Shown here piece by piece: positions 15,385-24,300 of a stretch of 64,000 nt of DNA. Position 1 is the stretch's first letter, and each line of letters opens with the position of its first letter. The notes below the pieces were generated by a model. That model saw only the letters and a list, made by a program, of their open reading frames with translations, made no database searches and was not told the origin of the DNA. This stretch comes from Jiangella asiatica (GTDB lineage: Bacteria; Actinomycetota; Actinomycetes; Jiangellales; Jiangellaceae), in contig NZ_SMKZ01000007.1 in assembly GCF_004349065.1 (NCBI RefSeq), positions 101,184 to 165,183 on the forward strand, written 5' to 3'. The position numbers and the translations under genes are program-made.

Positions 15385-16857
15385 TCACGATCCCAGCACC
15401 GCCTCCATGACGTCGCGCGCGATCGGGGCGGCCAGCCGGCCGCCGCCGATGTCGTCGCGTGCTGTCTCGGGCGCTTCTTCGATGACGACGGCGACCGCGA
15501 CGCGCGGCTCGTCGGCGGGTGCGAAAGAGGTGAACCACGCGTACGGTGGGTCCTCCTCGCGGCCAGTCTGCGCGGTGCCGGTCTTGCCGGCCACCTGGAT
15601 GCCCTCGATCTGTGCGTTCTGTCCGGTCCCGTTCTCGACGACGTCGACCATCATCTCGGTCAGCTGCTCCGCCGTTTCAGGGGAGACGGCGCGGGTCCGC
15701 TCCTCCGGCTCGGTCTGCTCGATAGGGCTGACGAGGTCAGGACCGCGCACCGAGTGGACCAGGTACGGTTCCATGAGCACGCCGTCGTTGGCGATGGCGG
15801 CGGAGACCATGGCGATCTGCAGCGGCGTTGCCGCCACCTCGAACTGCCCGATGGCCGAGTACGCCGTGAGGGCGTCGTCGAGCTCGCTCGGGAAGACGCT
15901 GGTGGCGGCGTTCATGTCGTCGTTGGTCAGCGGCTGGGTGCCGAATCCGAACCGCTCGGCCTGTTCGCGCAGCGCGTCGGCGCCGACCTCGTTGCCGAGG
16001 TAGGCGAACGCGGTGTTGCAGGAGTCGCGCAGCGCCTCGATCAGCGTGGGCGTGCCGTCGGCACACGCCTCGCCGTTCTGGTTGGGCAGGTCGCGGTCGG
16101 ACAGCGGGACGTCGTACTGCGCCGGGCCGGGCACCTCGGTGCCGGCGTCGAAGTCGCCGGTCTCCAGTGCCGCCGCGGCCGTGACCAGCTTGAACACCGA
16201 CCCCGGTGGTAGCCGCTGCGCGAACGCGCGGTTGAGGTCCGGGTTGTCCGGGTCGGCCTCCAACGCCTCACGCGCTGCCTGCTGCTCCTCGATGGAGTGG
16301 CTGGCCATCGCGTTGGGGTCGTACGACGGGGTGCTGACCGCAGCGAGGATGGCACCGGTCTCGACGTCGATGGCGACGACGGCGCCCTTGTAGCCCTCGG
16401 CGACCATGGCGTCGTACGCGGCCTGCTGCGCGGCCGGGTCGATGGTGAGCCGGACCGCGCCGCCGCGAGGCTCCTCGCCCGTCACCAGGTCGATGAGCCG
16501 CCGGACGAAGAGGCGGTCGTCGTCGCCGGAGAGGATGTCGTTCTGTGCCCGCTCCAGCGCGGTGCGGCCGTAGTAATACGAGTAGTAGCCGGTCAGCGGC
16601 GTGTAGGCAGGGCCCTGCGGGTATTGGCGCAGGAACTGGTACTCGTCGTCACTGGGCACCGACTCGGCAACCGGCGTGTCGTCGGCCAGCAGGATCGGGC
16701 CGCGCTCGCGGGAGTACTCGTCGAGCAGGACCCGGCGGTTCTCCGGCCGCGCGTTGAGCTCGTCGGCCCAGAACGCCTGGACGTACGTGACGTTGATGAG
16801 CAGCGCAACGCACAGCAGCAGGCAGCCGGCGGAGATGCGGCGGATGGGCGAGTTCAT
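15385..16857 (-). CDS. pbpA: Penicillin-binding protein PbpA (class B transpeptidase)
   Basis: Peptidoglycan transpeptidase partner of RodA. The 490-residue protein has one N-terminal membrane helix (residues about 8-30), a dimerisation region and a transpeptidase domain. The active-site motifs are all present: S220-V-F-K223, S279-C-N281 and K425-T-G-T. RYFP-type family context (YSRERGPIL) near residue 48 is typical of PbpA/FtsI-like proteins. Its start overlaps the rodA stop (ATGA), and pknB follows after 85 bases, so kinase and wall enzymes are probably co-expressed. Confidence 0.95.
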   Translation of the reverse strand: MNSPIRRISAGCLLLCVALLINVTYVQAFWADELNARPENRRVLLDEYSRERGPILLADDTPVAESVPSDDEYQFLRQYPQGPAYTPLTGYYSYYYGRTALERAQNDILSGDDDRLFVRRLIDLVTGEEPRGGAVRLTIDPAAQQAAYDAMVAEGYKGAVVAIDVETGAILAAVSTPSYDPNAMASHSIEEQQAAREALEADPDNPDLNRAFAQRLPPGSVFKLVTAAAALETGDFDAGTEVPGPAQYDVPLSDRDLPNQNGEACADGTPTLIEALRDSCNTAFAYLGNEVGADALREQAERFGFGTQPLTNDDMNAATSVFPSELDDALTAYSAIGQFEVAATPLQIAMVSAAIANDGVLMEPYLVHSVRGPDLVSPIEQTEPEERTRAVSPETAEQLTEMMVDVVENGTGQNAQIEGIQVAGKTGTAQTGREEDPPYAWFTSFAPADEPRVAVAVVIEEAPETARDDIGGGRLAAPIARDVMEAVLGS

Positions 16858-18248
16858 CGGATCCTCACCACCTGGGTGACCGCGGTATCGGCGGCCGGCG
16901 ACGACGACGAACTGGCCGGGACCGGCCGCCGGGCCGCGTCGGAGAGTCGGATGAGCAACGCCACGAGAACCCAGTTCATCACGAGCGACGAACCACCCAG
17001 TGACAGGAAGGGTGTGGTCAGGCCGGTCAGCGGGATGAGCTTCGTCACGCCGCCGAGCACGATGAACACCTGCAGGAAGAACCCGGCGGCCAGGCCGGCG
17101 GCCAGCAGCTTGCCGAACGGATCGCGCAGCAGCAGGCCTGCGCGCAGGCCGCGGGAGGCCAGCAGCGCGTACAGCAGGATGACGGAGATGAGCCCGGTCA
17201 GGCCGAGCTCCTCACCGAGCGCGGAGCCGATGAAGTCGCTCTCGGAGATCTGGGTGAGCTCGGGCCGGCCCTGCCCGAGGCCGGTGCCGAGCAGGCCGCC
17301 GTAGGCCAGTCCGTACAGCGACTGCGCGATCTGCCCGGTCGGGTCGATGAACGGGTCGAGCCAGAAGTCCACCCGCGTCTGCACGTGACTGACGACGGCG
17401 TTCGCGGCGAGGCCGCCGGCGACGATGAGCAGCAGGCCCAGGATGATCCACGAGATGCGCTCGGTGGCGACGTAGATCATCAGTACGAAGATGCCGAACA
17501 GGAGGACCGACGGGCCGAGGTCGTTCTGGACCACCAGGATGCCCAGGGCGGCCACCCAGACGATGAGGATGGGGCCGAGGTCGCGGGCCCGCGGCAGGTC
17601 GATGCCGAGGATGCGGCGCCCGGCCAGGGCGAGCGCGTCGCGCGTCTGCACGAGGTAGGCCGCGAACGCGATGATCAGGATGATCTTGGCTGCCTCACCC
17701 GGCTGGAACGTCATCGGGCCGACGTTGATCCAGATGCGAGCGCCGCGGATGGAGTGGCCGATGACCGGCAGCAGCGGCAGCACCAGCAGGAGCAGGCCGG
17801 CGAGCCCGGCCAGGTACGGCAGCCGGGAGAGGACCCGGTGGTCGCGGACGACTATCAGCACGCCGACGAACATGGCCACGCCGACGGCCATCCAGGTGAG
17901 CTGGATGGTCGCGTGCGTGGTCTCTCTGGCGATGTCGATCCGGTGGATCATCGCCAGGCCCAGTCCGCACAGCGTCACCACGATGGGCAGGATCACGGGG
18001 TCGGCGTACGGAGCTCGGATGCGGATGACGACGTGTGCGACGCCGGTGGCGGCGGTCAGCCCGCCGAGGTAGGCCAGGGCGTTCGGTGGCACTCGTCCGA
18101 GAGCACCGAGGTCGACGTTGATGTACGCGAACGTCGCGATGCCGATGGCGAACATCAGCAGGATCAGTTCGGTACCCCGGCCGCGGCGGGGGACGATCGA
18201 GTCGGCCGCCGGGGGCTCCAGGCGGGCTCGGGCGCGGTCGAGGCTCAT
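16854..18248 (-). CDS. rodA: Peptidoglycan glycosyltransferase RodA/FtsW family
   Basis: SEDS-family polymerase that makes glycan strands with PbpA. The 464-residue protein has about twelve membrane helices and the SEDS segments VQNDLGPSVLLFGIF and GQGRPELTQISESDFIGSALGEE (quoted in part), followed by LGGSSLVMNW near the end. The Asp in VQNDLG corresponds to the essential Asp of RodA. Its start overlaps the pstP stop, and its stop overlaps pbpA. Pairing with pbpA rather than ftsI makes RodA the better name than FtsW. Confidence 0.93.
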   Translation of the reverse strand: MSLDRARARLEPPAADSIVPRRGRGTELILLMFAIGIATFAYINVDLGALGRVPPNALAYLGGLTAATGVAHVVIRIRAPYADPVILPIVVTLCGLGLAMIHRIDIARETTHATIQLTWMAVGVAMFVGVLIVVRDHRVLSRLPYLAGLAGLLLLVLPLLPVIGHSIRGARIWINVGPMTFQPGEAAKIILIIAFAAYLVQTRDALALAGRRILGIDLPRARDLGPILIVWVAALGILVVQNDLGPSVLLFGIFVLMIYVATERISWIILGLLLIVAGGLAANAVVSHVQTRVDFWLDPFIDPTGQIAQSLYGLAYGGLLGTGLGQGRPELTQISESDFIGSALGEELGLTGLISVILLYALLASRGLRAGLLLRDPFGKLLAAGLAAGFFLQVFIVLGGVTKLIPLTGLTTPFLSLGGSSLVMNWVLVALLIRLSDAARRPVPASSSSSPAADTAVTQVVRIR

Positions 18249-19690
18249 GATGACGTTCCCGCACAGAGCAGACCGGGGTAGCCGACCTCGTTGCCGAGCC
18301 AGTCCTCCGGGTCGTCCGGCTGATCGGTGTCGGTGCCCTCGGTGCTGCCCGGTGTCTGCGTCGACCGCGGTTCGCCGGACGCGGCCGGCGGCGGGGTCGT
18401 CGTCTGTCCCGGTGTCGGCGTGGGCGTGGGTGTCGGCGTGGCCGTCTCCAGGCGCTCGTGGGCGCGGCAGGCGTTCAGCCGCAGGCCGTCGATGACGCGC
18501 TGGGCGTCGTCGAGGTTGTCCGCGGCGATGGTGTCCTCGACCTGTTCGCGGTAGATCTCCGGCAGGGACTCCACCGGCAGCCCGCCAGGGATGTCGTACA
18601 GCTCGGACAGTCGGATCGGGCCGATCTCCTGGCTGACGCCCTGGTAGATGGCGACTTGGCCGGAGCTGTCGGCGACGTAGTACTGGTCGCGGATCCAGTC
18701 GTTGGCGAGGTTGAGCCCGGCCCAGCCCAGCAGGGCGATGGCGGCGACCAGCACCACCGCGCGCGCCCAGCGGAACCGCCGCGGCGGCTGCGGCGCGTAG
18801 CGCATGGCCTCGAGGTCGTCAGGGGTCGGCTTCTCCTCGGCGCCCAGCAGCCCACGAAGCGCCGCGCCGGGGCGTCGTCGGTGCGGCCGCTCTGGCGCCG
18901 CCGGGGTGTTGCTGGCCGCCGCACCCACCAGGAACGCTTCAGCGGTGTCGTCGGGCTGTCGCGGGGTGTCGGTCTCGATGACGTCGGCCAGCACCAGCGT
19001 GACGTTGTCGGGCGCGCCACCGGCCAGAGCCAGCCGGATGAGCTCGTCGGCGGCCTCGTCCAGCTGCGCCACCGAGCCGAGGGTCTCCGCCAGGGTTGAG
19101 TCGGACACGACACCGGTGAGGCCGTCGCTGCACACCAGCAGCCGGTCTCCGGGACTGACCTCGAGCAGCTCCATGTCGGGGTCGACCTCACCCTGTCCCT
19201 GCAGCGCCTTGAGGATCAGTGACCTCGCCGGGTGAACGCCGGCCTCTTCGAGCGTGATGCGGCCCTCGTCGACGAGGGACTGCACGAACGTGTGGTCGTG
19301 GGTGAGCTGCCGGATGGAGCCGTCGCGCAGGAGGTAGGCCCGGGAGTCGCCGATGTGGACCAAGCCCAGTGCCGTGCCGGTCCACATGACGGCGGTGACC
19401 GTGGTGCCCATGCCCTCGCGGCTGGAGTCGTCGACGATGAGCTGCCGGATGCGCGCGTTGGCGGAGTCGATGGCGGCGGTCAGCGCCTCGAGCGGGTCGG
19501 TGTCGCGGGGATCGCGCTCGGCCAGGACCAGCTCGTCGATAGCCGCCTGGCTCGCCACCTCGCCGGCCGCGTGCCCGCCCATGCCGTCGGCGACGGCGAG
19601 GAGGTACGGCCCCGCGTACCCGGAGTCCTCGTTGCCCTCCCGGACCAGGCCGACATCAGAGCGCGCGACATAGCGCAGCATCAACGGCAT
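18245..19690 (-). CDS. pstP: PP2C-type serine/threonine phosphatase (PstP)
   Basis: Dephosphorylates PknB and its targets. The 481-residue membrane protein has a PP2C domain at residues about 1-235 with metal-binding motifs SDVGLVREGNEDS, AVADGMGGHAAGE and LLVCSDGLTG, and a final GAPDNVTLVLADV. A cytoplasmic linker, one membrane helix at about 308-328 and an extracytoplasmic region with a Pro/Thr-rich repeat tail (TPTPTPTPTPG) follow. The ATG start is at 19690; its stop overlaps the rodA start. The order fhaA-fhaB-pstP-rodA-pbpA-pknB is the conserved one. Confidence 0.95.
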   Translation of the reverse strand: MPLMLRYVARSDVGLVREGNEDSGYAGPYLLAVADGMGGHAAGEVASQAAIDELVLAERDPRDTDPLEALTAAIDSANARIRQLIVDDSSREGMGTTVTAVMWTGTALGLVHIGDSRAYLLRDGSIRQLTHDHTFVQSLVDEGRITLEEAGVHPARSLILKALQGQGEVDPDMELLEVSPGDRLLVCSDGLTGVVSDSTLAETLGSVAQLDEAADELIRLALAGGAPDNVTLVLADVIETDTPRQPDDTAEAFLVGAAASNTPAAPERPHRRRPGAALRGLLGAEEKPTPDDLEAMRYAPQPPRRFRWARAVVLVAAIALLGWAGLNLANDWIRDQYYVADSSGQVAIYQGVSQEIGPIRLSELYDIPGGLPVESLPEIYREQVEDTIAADNLDDAQRVIDGLRLNACRAHERLETATPTPTPTPTPGQTTTPPPAASGEPRSTQTPGSTEGTDTDQPDDPEDWLGNEVGYPGLLCAGTSS

Positions 19691-19696
19691 CGGTTC

Positions 19697-20173
19697 CTAC
19701 TTCCGCAGCTCGACAACGGTCTTGCCGAGCCGGAACCTGCTCCTGGCCGTGACCGGTGTACTGCGGGTGAGCCGCTGGTTGCCGACATAGGTGCCGTTGG
19801 TCGAGCCGAGGTCCTCGACGTACCACTGGTTGTCGTGGAACCGGAGTCGCGCGTGCTGGGTGGACACGTACTCGTCCGCGAGCGGCACGGTGCAGTCGCC
19901 GCCGCGCCCGAACGTGACCGGGCGGCCGTCGAGCGCGGCGCTGCGTCCGGTGTCGGGGCCTTCGACGATGACCGCCTTGGTGGGTGTGCCCTTGCCGGCC
20001 CGCGGCTGGCGGGTCTGCCGGGCGGCCTCACGCGCCTCCCGGCCCGGCTTGGGCTGCTTCGGTGGGCGCACGCCGAACAGGTCGGCCCGCATGGCCGACG
20101 TGACGGAGAGGATGAGTAGCCACAGAACGGCGAGGAAGCCGAGCTTGATGACCGTGAGCGTCAGCTCCGACAC
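19697..20173 (-). CDS. fhaB: FHA-domain protein FhaB (FipA)
   Basis: Phosphothreonine-binding adaptor acting with PknB in division and wall synthesis. The 158-residue protein has an N-terminal membrane helix (LGFLAVLWLLILSV) and a C-terminal FHA domain with FGRGGDCTVPL, STQHARL and DLGSTNGTYV. GTG at 20173 is chosen because GGAGGTGA lies just upstream and it gives the family N terminus MSELTLTVIKLGFL. It begins within the last codons of fhaA. Confidence 0.93.
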   Translation of the reverse strand: MSELTLTVIKLGFLAVLWLLILSVTSAMRADLFGVRPPKQPKPGREAREAARQTRQPRAGKGTPTKAVIVEGPDTGRSAALDGRPVTFGRGGDCTVPLADEYVSTQHARLRFHDNQWYVEDLGSTNGTYVGNQRLTRSTPVTARSRFRLGKTVVELRK

Positions 20174-20177
20174 CCGC

Positions 20178-20897
20178 TCACCTCCCGGGGACGCGCCGAC
20201 TGACGTCGGCGACGGTGGAGCCGAGAACGATGCGCGAGCCGTCGCTGAGCGGCGCCTGCCCGATGCGGGCACCGTCGACCACGGTGCCGTTGGTGGAGCC
20301 GAGGTCGACTGCCACGAGCTGAGTCTGCGTGCCCTGCTGGTACACCCTGATCTCCAGGTGCCGTCGGGAGACGCCGGGATCGTCGATCCGGAGGTCGCAT
20401 TCGCTGCCCCGGCCGAGCACGATACCCGGTGCGATGACGGGGTGCTGCGTGCCGTTGATGATCAAGAACGCGGCTGCCTGCCGCTCCGTCGTCGAGCTCG
20501 GCGTGAACGACGAGCCGCGGTCGACACCCGCGCGGACCGCGCTGCGGATGCGGAAGTCGCCGACGATGAGGTCCTCGTGCCGCTCGAACCCGACGCCGAC
20601 GGGGCCGGTGAACGCGTAGTGCTGCAGCTCGGCGTGCTCGCGCGCGAGCTCGACCAGCTCGGTCGCGAGGGTCCCGAGGTAGGCGGAGAGCCGCTCGTGG
20701 TCGCCCGGTCCGAGCTCGACCACGAAGTCGTTGGGGACGAGAGAGCGGTCACGGCTGACGATCTGGGCGTTGTTGTCCAGCTCACGCTGGATGGCAGCCG
20801 CGATCTCGACCGGCTGGACCTCGGAGCGGAACGCCCGCGTGAACGCGCCCTGAACGAGGTTCTCGAGCCGGCGCTCGAAGCGTTGCAGAACCCCCAC
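20178..20897 (-). CDS. fhaA: FHA-domain protein FhaA with DUF3662
   Basis: Adaptor that in mycobacteria is bound by phosphorylated PknB partners and affects wall synthesis. The 239-residue protein has the N-terminal DUF3662 domain (GVLQRFERRLENLVQGAFTR and EIAAAIQRELDNNA) and a C-terminal FHA domain (IVLGRGSECDLRI, SRRHLEI, DLGSTNGTVVD). GTG at 20897 is preceded by GGAGG, with a clear DUF3662 N terminus. It is the first gene of the kinase and cell-wall operon reading leftward. The linker between the two domains is short for the family. Confidence 0.93.
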   Translation of the reverse strand: MGVLQRFERRLENLVQGAFTRAFRSEVQPVEIAAAIQRELDNNAQIVSRDRSLVPNDFVVELGPGDHERLSAYLGTLATELVELAREHAELQHYAFTGPVGVGFERHEDLIVGDFRIRSAVRAGVDRGSSFTPSSTTERQAAAFLIINGTQHPVIAPGIVLGRGSECDLRIDDPGVSRRHLEIRVYQQGTQTQLVAVDLGSTNGTVVDGARIGQAPLSDGSRIVLGSTVADVSRRVPGR

Positions 20898-21177
20898 GGA
20901 AACCTCCCTCCACCTGTCAGTCTCTGGTGCCGCCCTGGCAGTGCCCCTGATCGTAACCGCGAGCGGCACGACGATACGGTCCCGCCCAGGAACGCAGCCA
21001 TACTGATGCCGCGACGCAACTCGTGTGACGACTGCGGGCGGCTCAGGAGTTCCGGCGGCTCGGCGTGTGCTCGCGCCCATGGTGTCATTTCAACCCTACG
21101 TCTGTGGAATCGCGCACCGTCGAAGGCGTGTTAACCTTGGTGCCGCAGCACCGGCCCGGCAAGGGTCTGGTGCCCAT

Positions 21178-21264
21178 GCGCGGGTGGCGGAATAGGCAGA
21201 CGCGCACGGTTCAGGTCCGTGTGTCCGAAAGGACGTGGGGGTTCAACTCCCCCCTCGCGCACCA
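21178..21264 (+). tRNA. tRNA-Leu (anticodon CAG)
   Basis: An 87-base gene folding into a type II tRNA with encoded CCA. Acceptor arms GCGCGGG and CTCGCGC pair, with one G-U. The anticodon stem CACGG/CCGTG encloses the loop TTCAGGT, giving anticodon CAG for CUG leucine codons. A variable arm GTCCGAAAGGAC and a T-arm GGGGGTTCAACTCCCCC are present. Its place after fhaA is the conserved actinobacterial position. Confidence 0.96.
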
Positions 21265-21269
21265 CACAG

Positions 21270-21302
21270 AACTCCCGGTCAGGAAGCCCTGACCGGGAGT
21301 TT
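21270..21302 (+). terminator. Terminator after tRNA-Leu
   Basis: Perfect 14-base arms AACTCCCGGTCAGG and CCTGACCGGGAGTT around AAGC, followed by T, start five bases after the tRNA. This is a strong intrinsic-type hairpin. Confidence 0.85.
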
Positions 21303-21356
21303 CGCGTCGTGCGCCCACCAGGACGTGGACGCCGGGAGGCGATAGGAGTCAGCACT

Positions 21357-21947
21357 GTGAAGGTCGTCGTGATCGGGGCCAGCGGGGTCATAGGGTCGGC
21401 CGTGGCCGATGCTCTGGAGGAGCGGCACGAGGTGGTGCGTGCGTCCCGGCGCGGGCCGGTGGCCGTCGACGTGGGGCGGCCGGAGTCGGTGGAGGCCCTG
21501 TTCGAGGCGGTGGGCGGGCTCGACGCCGTCGCGTGCTGTGCGGCGAACGCGCCGACGGCCGACCTGGTGACGGCCGGCGACGACGAGTTCACCGCGGGCC
21601 TGCCGGGCAAGCTGCTGGGCCAGGTGCGGCTGGTCCGGACGGCGCTGCACCACCTGAACGACGGCGGATCGGTCACGCTCACCGGCGGGACGTTCGTGGA
21701 GCCGCTGCCCGGCGGGTCGTTCGGCGCGCTGGTCAATGCGGGGCTGGCGGCGTTCGTCGAGTCGGCCGCGCCGGAACTGCCGCGCGACCTGCGCCTCAAC
21801 CTGGTGGCGCCGGGCTGGGTGCGTGAGTCGCTGGTGGCGTTCGGCTGGAATCCCGCGAAGGGTGTCCCGGTAGCCGACGTCGCCCGAGCGTACGTGGCGG
21901 CGGTCGAGGGGACGGCGCGGGGCGAGGTCGTCACCGTCACCGCGTGA
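21357..21947 (+). CDS. SDR-fold oxidoreductase lacking the usual catalytic tyrosine
   Basis: A 196-residue Rossmann-fold protein with the nucleotide motif VIGASGVIGSAVADAL and an NNAG-equivalent region reading CCAANAPTA. After the substrate strand (GGSVTLTGGTF) the place where short-chain dehydrogenases have Tyr-xxx-Lys reads FGALVNAGLAAF, so tyrosine and lysine are absent. It may bind NAD(P) without normal SDR chemistry, or act in a different way. GTG at 21357 is preceded by AGGCGATAGGAGT. It converges with the MFS gene. Confidence 0.7.
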   Translation: MKVVVIGASGVIGSAVADALEERHEVVRASRRGPVAVDVGRPESVEALFEAVGGLDAVACCAANAPTADLVTAGDDEFTAGLPGKLLGQVRLVRTALHHLNDGGSVTLTGGTFVEPLPGGSFGALVNAGLAAFVESAAPELPRDLRLNLVAPGWVRESLVAFGWNPAKGVPVADVARAYVAAVEGTARGEVVTVTA

Positions 21948-21957
21948 GCCTATGGTC

Positions 21958-21983
21958 GACGGGACACCTCACCTGTCCCCGTC
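21958..21983. terminator. Short hairpin between converging SDR and MFS genes
   Basis: Arms GACGGGACA and TGTCCCCGTC (one bulged base) enclose CCTCACC. It overlaps the end of the MFS gene and sits ten bases after the SDR stop, consistent with shared termination. Confidence 0.4.
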
Positions 21984-23396
21984 GTCGGCAACCGGGCTGA
22001 CCGTGACGCGGCCGGCGCTGAGCAGTCCGGCCAAGGCGACACCGGCGCTGGCGGCCAGGATCACCCCGAACGTCGCCGGCCCGGGCGACGGCGCGGCGAA
22101 CGCGATGGCCGTGCCGCCGATCGCGAACGCGGCCGCCGTGCTCAGCGAGCCGGCCAGGTGGCCGGCGCTGACGTTGCGGCCCTGGTTCGTGTCGTCGGAG
22201 CCGTCGAGGATCAGCAGTGAGAGCACCGGCGACGTCAGCCCCATCCCGATGCCCGCGACCGCCCAGCCGGTCAGCCCGACCGCGGGCGGCAGGTCCGGCC
22301 ACGCCAGCGACGTCGCGATCGCGATGCCGGCGGTCATCGTCGCCATGCCGGTTCGCAGGACGGTGACCCGCGCGAAGCCGTGGTCGCGTCCCTGGAGCCA
22401 GGAGCCGAACGCCCACGACACCCCGGTGATCGAGAGGCTGATCCCGGCCGTCGTCGGGCCGAAGCCGTGCACCAGCGTGAGCAGCAGCGGCAGCCAGGCA
22501 CCGGACGCGCCGAACGCGGCGGCGGCGAACCCACGCTGGGCGACGACCGTCGGCAGCCCGCGGCGCAGCCGGAACGTGCCGGCGGGAAGGAGCCGGAGCG
22601 CCGCGAGCGCGGTCGCGGCCGAGCAGACGGCGACGGCCGCGCCGACGGCCACGGGATGGGCCTCGAGGTGGTCGCCGGCCAGGGTGAGGCCGAAGACGGC
22701 GGCGGCCGCCGTGGCGGCCCACGGCAGGACCGCGGCCGGCGAGGACACCCCGGGCGAGGACGTTCCTGACGACGGTCGACCCGACGGCGACCGCGCGTCG
22801 GCGTCCCGGGCGGCCCGGATCGCCGGCTGGATGAGCAGCCAGGTCGGCACCAGGATGGCCAGCGCGCCGAGGAACACCCAGCGCCACCCGGCCCCTTCGG
22901 TCACGACGCCGGTGAGGAACGGGCCGATCACCGACGGCAGCACCCACGCCGCGGCGAACAGTGAAAACATCCGCGGCCGCAGCCGCTCCGGCAGCGCCCG
23001 CGCGACCAGCACCATGATCCCGACGTCGATCAGGCCCTCGGCCAGCCCGCTGAGCAGCCGTCCGGCGATCACCTGCGGCATGCCGACGGCGGTACCGACC
23101 AGCACCTGCGCGACGGCGAACAGCAGCACGCCGGCGCGCAGCGGCGACACCGGGCCGGACCGATCGGCCCATACGCCGGCGATCGCCAGGGAGACGGCGT
23201 AGCTCGCGACCGGCGCGGCGTTGGCCAGGCCGAAGCTGCCGATGGCGTCGAACTCGCGGACCAGCGTCGGGAGTGCTGTGCCGACGGCCCGGTTCTCGAA
23301 CGCGCCGAGCGTCACCAACGCGACAGCACCGACGGCGAGCGGCAGGTGTTCCCGGCTGAAGAGGGTCGACGGCGCCTGCGCCGGACTGGTGGCCAT
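21969..23396 (-). CDS. MFS transporter, drug-efflux-like
   Basis: A 475-residue major facilitator with about 14 hydrophobic helices, suggesting the DHA2-like branch. Visible motifs include GAFENRAVGTALPTLVREF in helix 1 and GVWADRSGPVSPLRAG in the loop between helices 2 and 3 (motif A). ATG at 23396 is chosen because upstream in-frame sequence is not hydrophobic. The substrate is unknown. A TetR gene follows immediately upstream on the same strand, so efflux may be controlled by that repressor and its ligand. Confidence 0.85.
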   Translation of the reverse strand: MATSPAQAPSTLFSREHLPLAVGAVALVTLGAFENRAVGTALPTLVREFDAIGSFGLANAAPVASYAVSLAIAGVWADRSGPVSPLRAGVLLFAVAQVLVGTAVGMPQVIAGRLLSGLAEGLIDVGIMVLVARALPERLRPRMFSLFAAAWVLPSVIGPFLTGVVTEGAGWRWVFLGALAILVPTWLLIQPAIRAARDADARSPSGRPSSGTSSPGVSSPAAVLPWAATAAAAVFGLTLAGDHLEAHPVAVGAAVAVCSAATALAALRLLPAGTFRLRRGLPTVVAQRGFAAAAFGASGAWLPLLLTLVHGFGPTTAGISLSITGVSWAFGSWLQGRDHGFARVTVLRTGMATMTAGIAIATSLAWPDLPPAVGLTGWAVAGIGMGLTSPVLSLLILDGSDDTNQGRNVSAGHLAGSLSTAAAFAIGGTAIAFAAPSPGPATFGVILAASAGVALAGLLSAGRVTVSPVADDGDR

Positions 23397-23419
23397 GGAG
23401 GCGATGATCCAACCTCGAC

Positions 23420-24142
23420 CTAAGTTGAGGTCAAATCGTGGTCGCTCACCGGCAGCCCGACGAGCCGTCCCAGGGTGTCGATGGTGTGCTCGAACAGCGT
23501 GGTGCGGTCGTCGACCACGTTGTTGAACTGGCCGAAGATCTCGAAGCTCAGAATGCCGAAGAGCCCCGTCCAGCTGGCGACGGCCCGTGCCACCAGATCG
23601 TCCGGGAGGCCAGGCATCAGGGACCGCACCGCCTCGGCGTCGTGGCTGAACGACGGCGGCGGCGCGGGGAACCCGTCGGGCGGCGAGAGAGCGCCGCCGG
23701 CGTACGCGTCGGCGAGGATGCGCCCGTAGACGACCGTGTCGCGGATGGCCGGTTCGACGGTGTCCTGCGGCGCCTGGTAGCCGGGCACCGGTGACCCGTA
23801 GAGCAGGGCGTACTCGTGCGGGTGTGCGAGCGCCCAGCCTCGGGCGGCCCGGCAGACCGCGCGCCACCGTCCCGGGTAGTCGTCCTCGGCGCAGCGGGCG
23901 TCGGCCTGCTCCACGGCCTCTCCGATGGCGTTGTAGGCGTCGATGATCAGCGCGGTCAGGAGGTCGTCGCGGCTCGGGAAATAGCGGTAGATGGCCGACG
24001 AGACCATGCCCATCTCGCGGGCGATGGCCCGCAGGGACAGGCCCGTGGCGCCCTCGCTAGCGAGCTGCCGTCGGCCGATTTCGGTGATCTCCCTGGTCAG
24101 CTCGGCCCGGGCGCGTTCGCGGGCGGTCCGGCTCGCACTCAT
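23420..24142 (-). CDS. TetR family transcriptional regulator
   Basis: A 240-residue repressor. The N-terminal helix-turn-helix is clear (GATGLSLRAIAREMGMVSSAIYRYF, quoted in part) with basic residues before it. The C-terminal half matches the WHG-type TetR ligand domain (WRAVCRAARGWALAHPHEYALLYGSPVPGY). The start is ATG at 24142. Two inverted repeats in the region shared with the divergent reductase gene are probable operators. It precedes the MFS gene by 23 bases and likely controls both sides. Confidence 0.92.
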   Translation of the reverse strand: MSASRTARERARAELTREITEIGRRQLASEGATGLSLRAIAREMGMVSSAIYRYFPSRDDLLTALIIDAYNAIGEAVEQADARCAEDDYPGRWRAVCRAARGWALAHPHEYALLYGSPVPGYQAPQDTVEPAIRDTVVYGRILADAYAGGALSPPDGFPAPPPSFSHDAEAVRSLMPGLPDDLVARAVASWTGLFGILSFEIFGQFNNVVDDRTTLFEHTIDTLGRLVGLPVSDHDLTST

Positions 24143-24173
24143 GGTTCGGACTCTATCAGAGCGGCGCATCGAA

Positions 24174-24190
24174 AAGAGAGCGCCGCTCTT
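24174..24190. promoter_or_regulatory. Putative TetR operator 1
   Basis: AAGAGAGCGCCGCTCTT is an imperfect inverted repeat in the tetR/reductase divergent gap. It shares the AGAG..CTCT outer form with the second site 20 bases away. A TTGACA hexamer at 24189-24194 overlaps its right edge and could be the -35 of the reductase promoter. Confidence 0.5.
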
Positions 24191-24209
24191 GACATCGCCG
24201 ATCCAAACA

Positions 24210-24224
24210 GAGAGCATTGCTCTC
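24210..24224. promoter_or_regulatory. Putative TetR operator 2
   Basis: GAGAGCATTGCTCTC is a perfect 7-1-7 inverted repeat in the same gap, about where the -10 of a promoter starting at TTGACA would fall. Binding there would block the divergent reductase gene. Confidence 0.55.
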
Positions 24225-24300
24225 GAAAGGAAGCACCAGTTTCACTTCGAGACTGCGACGACGCACCTCGGCGGAACAGCGACCAGAGCGGAGCAATCAC

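Noticed and set aside
21178..21302. tRNA-Leu as attachment site of an integrated element
   Set aside because: No integrase, no direct repeat of the tRNA 3' end further on, and the tRNA is in its conserved place with its own terminator.
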